This document shows positions 63,739 through 64,000 of a stretch of 64,000 nt of DNA, piece after piece. The notes beneath the pieces are model-generated. The model made no database searches. It saw nothing but the letters and a program-made list of their open reading frames with translations, and had not been told where the DNA came from. Each line of letters begins with the position of its first letter. Within the stretch, counting starts at the first letter, position 1. The stretch lies in the NCBI RefSeq assembly GCF_000691165.1, contig NZ_ASJD01000001.1, positions 496,001 through 560,000 on the forward strand, written 5' to 3'. Origin of the DNA: Bacillus safensis FO-36b (GTDB taxonomy: Bacteria; Bacillota; Bacilli; Bacillales; Bacillaceae). The translations under genes were made by a program, and so were the position numbers.

Positions 63739-64000
63739 ATGACAAGTATTTACCCAAAGTTTCGAGCAGCTGCGGTACAAGCAGCACCTGTCTACTTAAA
63801 TTTGGAAGCAACCGTTGAGAAATCATGTGAACTGATCGACGAGGCAGCTTCAAATGGTGCAAAGCTTGTGGCATTCCCAGAAGCATTTTTACCTGGTTAT
63901 CCTTGGTTTGCTTTTATTGGTCATCCAGAATACACGAGAAAGTTCTATCATGAATTATATAAAAATGCAGTTGAAATCCCTAGCTTAGCCATTCAAAAAA
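63739..64000 (+). CDS. cynD: Cyanide dihydratase (nitrilase family), N-terminal part
   Basis: The first 87 residues of a nitrilase-superfamily enzyme; the gene runs past the window edge. It starts [19 protein letters not shown] and has the catalytic Glu48 in [15 protein letters not shown]. From memory this is almost identical to CynD of B. pumilus, which turns cyanide into formate and ammonia and forms spiral oligomers; residues 18 and 25 differ (Val and Thr, against Ile and Ser in the C1 strain as I recall). The ATG follows GGAGG. A TATAAT box lies at 63701-63706. The Cys and Lys of the triad are outside the window. Confidence 0.88.
   Translation, partial: MTSIYPKFRAAAVQAAPVYLNLEATVEKSCELIDEAASNGAKLVAFPEAFLPGYPWFAFIGHPEYTRKFYHELYKNAVEIPSLAIQK

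Noticed and set aside
1..64000. Mobile elements, prophage, CRISPR arrays, tRNA or rRNA genes
   Set aside because: No transposase, integrase, regularly spaced repeats, or tRNA/rRNA signatures were recognised in the window.

Overview
The window is a stretch of chromosome from a Bacillus of the B. pumilus group (B. pumilus/safensis/altitudinis). The gene order follows the B. subtilis comG-tasA-sin-yqh-spoIIIA-spo0A-bkd-yqj block almost gene for gene. The right edge opens into a gene whose first 87 residues closely match, from memory, the cyanide dihydratase (CynD) known from B. pumilus. I see no prophage, transposase, CRISPR array, tRNA or rRNA gene.

Layout. 1-1950: end of the comG competence pseudopilus operon and yqzE. 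1960-5150: biofilm matrix operon tapA-sipW-tasA facing its regulators sinR and sinI, with two palindromic SinR operators before tapA. 5330-7815: yqhG-yqhH. 8078-12305: tandem glycine riboswitch and the glycine cleavage genes gcvT-gcvPA-gcvPB. 12350-19617: yqhL, lipM, mntR, yqhO-R, aroQ, pepQ, efp. 19788-25360: yqhV and the eight-gene spoIIIA sporulation operon behind a SigE-type promoter. 25555-38614: fatty-acid (accB, accC), folate/DNA repair (folD, xseA, xseB, recN), isoprenoid (ispA, dxs), arginine regulator (ahrC) and the sporulation protease gene spoIVB. 38900-41367: spo0A followed by a rap-phr cassette. 41489-52711: yqiK, yqzF, and bkdR with the SigL-driven ptb-bcd-buk-lpdV-bkdAA-bkdAB-bkdB operon for branched-chain amino acid breakdown. 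52777-62394: a YesK-like gene, bmrU, brxB, the artPQR arginine transporter, yqjA to yqjE, prli42 and an orphan cheW. 62431-63558: yidC2 under control of the arrest peptide MifM. 63739-end: cynD, cut by the window edge.

How the genes connect. Several regulators sit near sites they probably act on: SinR and the tapA operators; AhrC and an ARG box before artP; BkdR with shared TGCAA-N4-TTGCA palindromes before bkdR and before ptb; Spo0A with 0A boxes before its own gene and before the neighbouring rap gene. lipM and the gcv genes link glycine cleavage to lipoylation, which the bkd dehydrogenase complex also needs.

Most of the window is conserved core genome. The parts most worth a second look are the rap-phr pair inserted beside spo0A (predicted signal IRAIT, with a 0A box and a possible SigH promoter), spoIIIAD lacking any standard start codon at its expected N terminus, the structured dxs leader, short genes that size filters miss (sinI, phr, prli42), the MifM hairpin, and the cynD gene at the edge.
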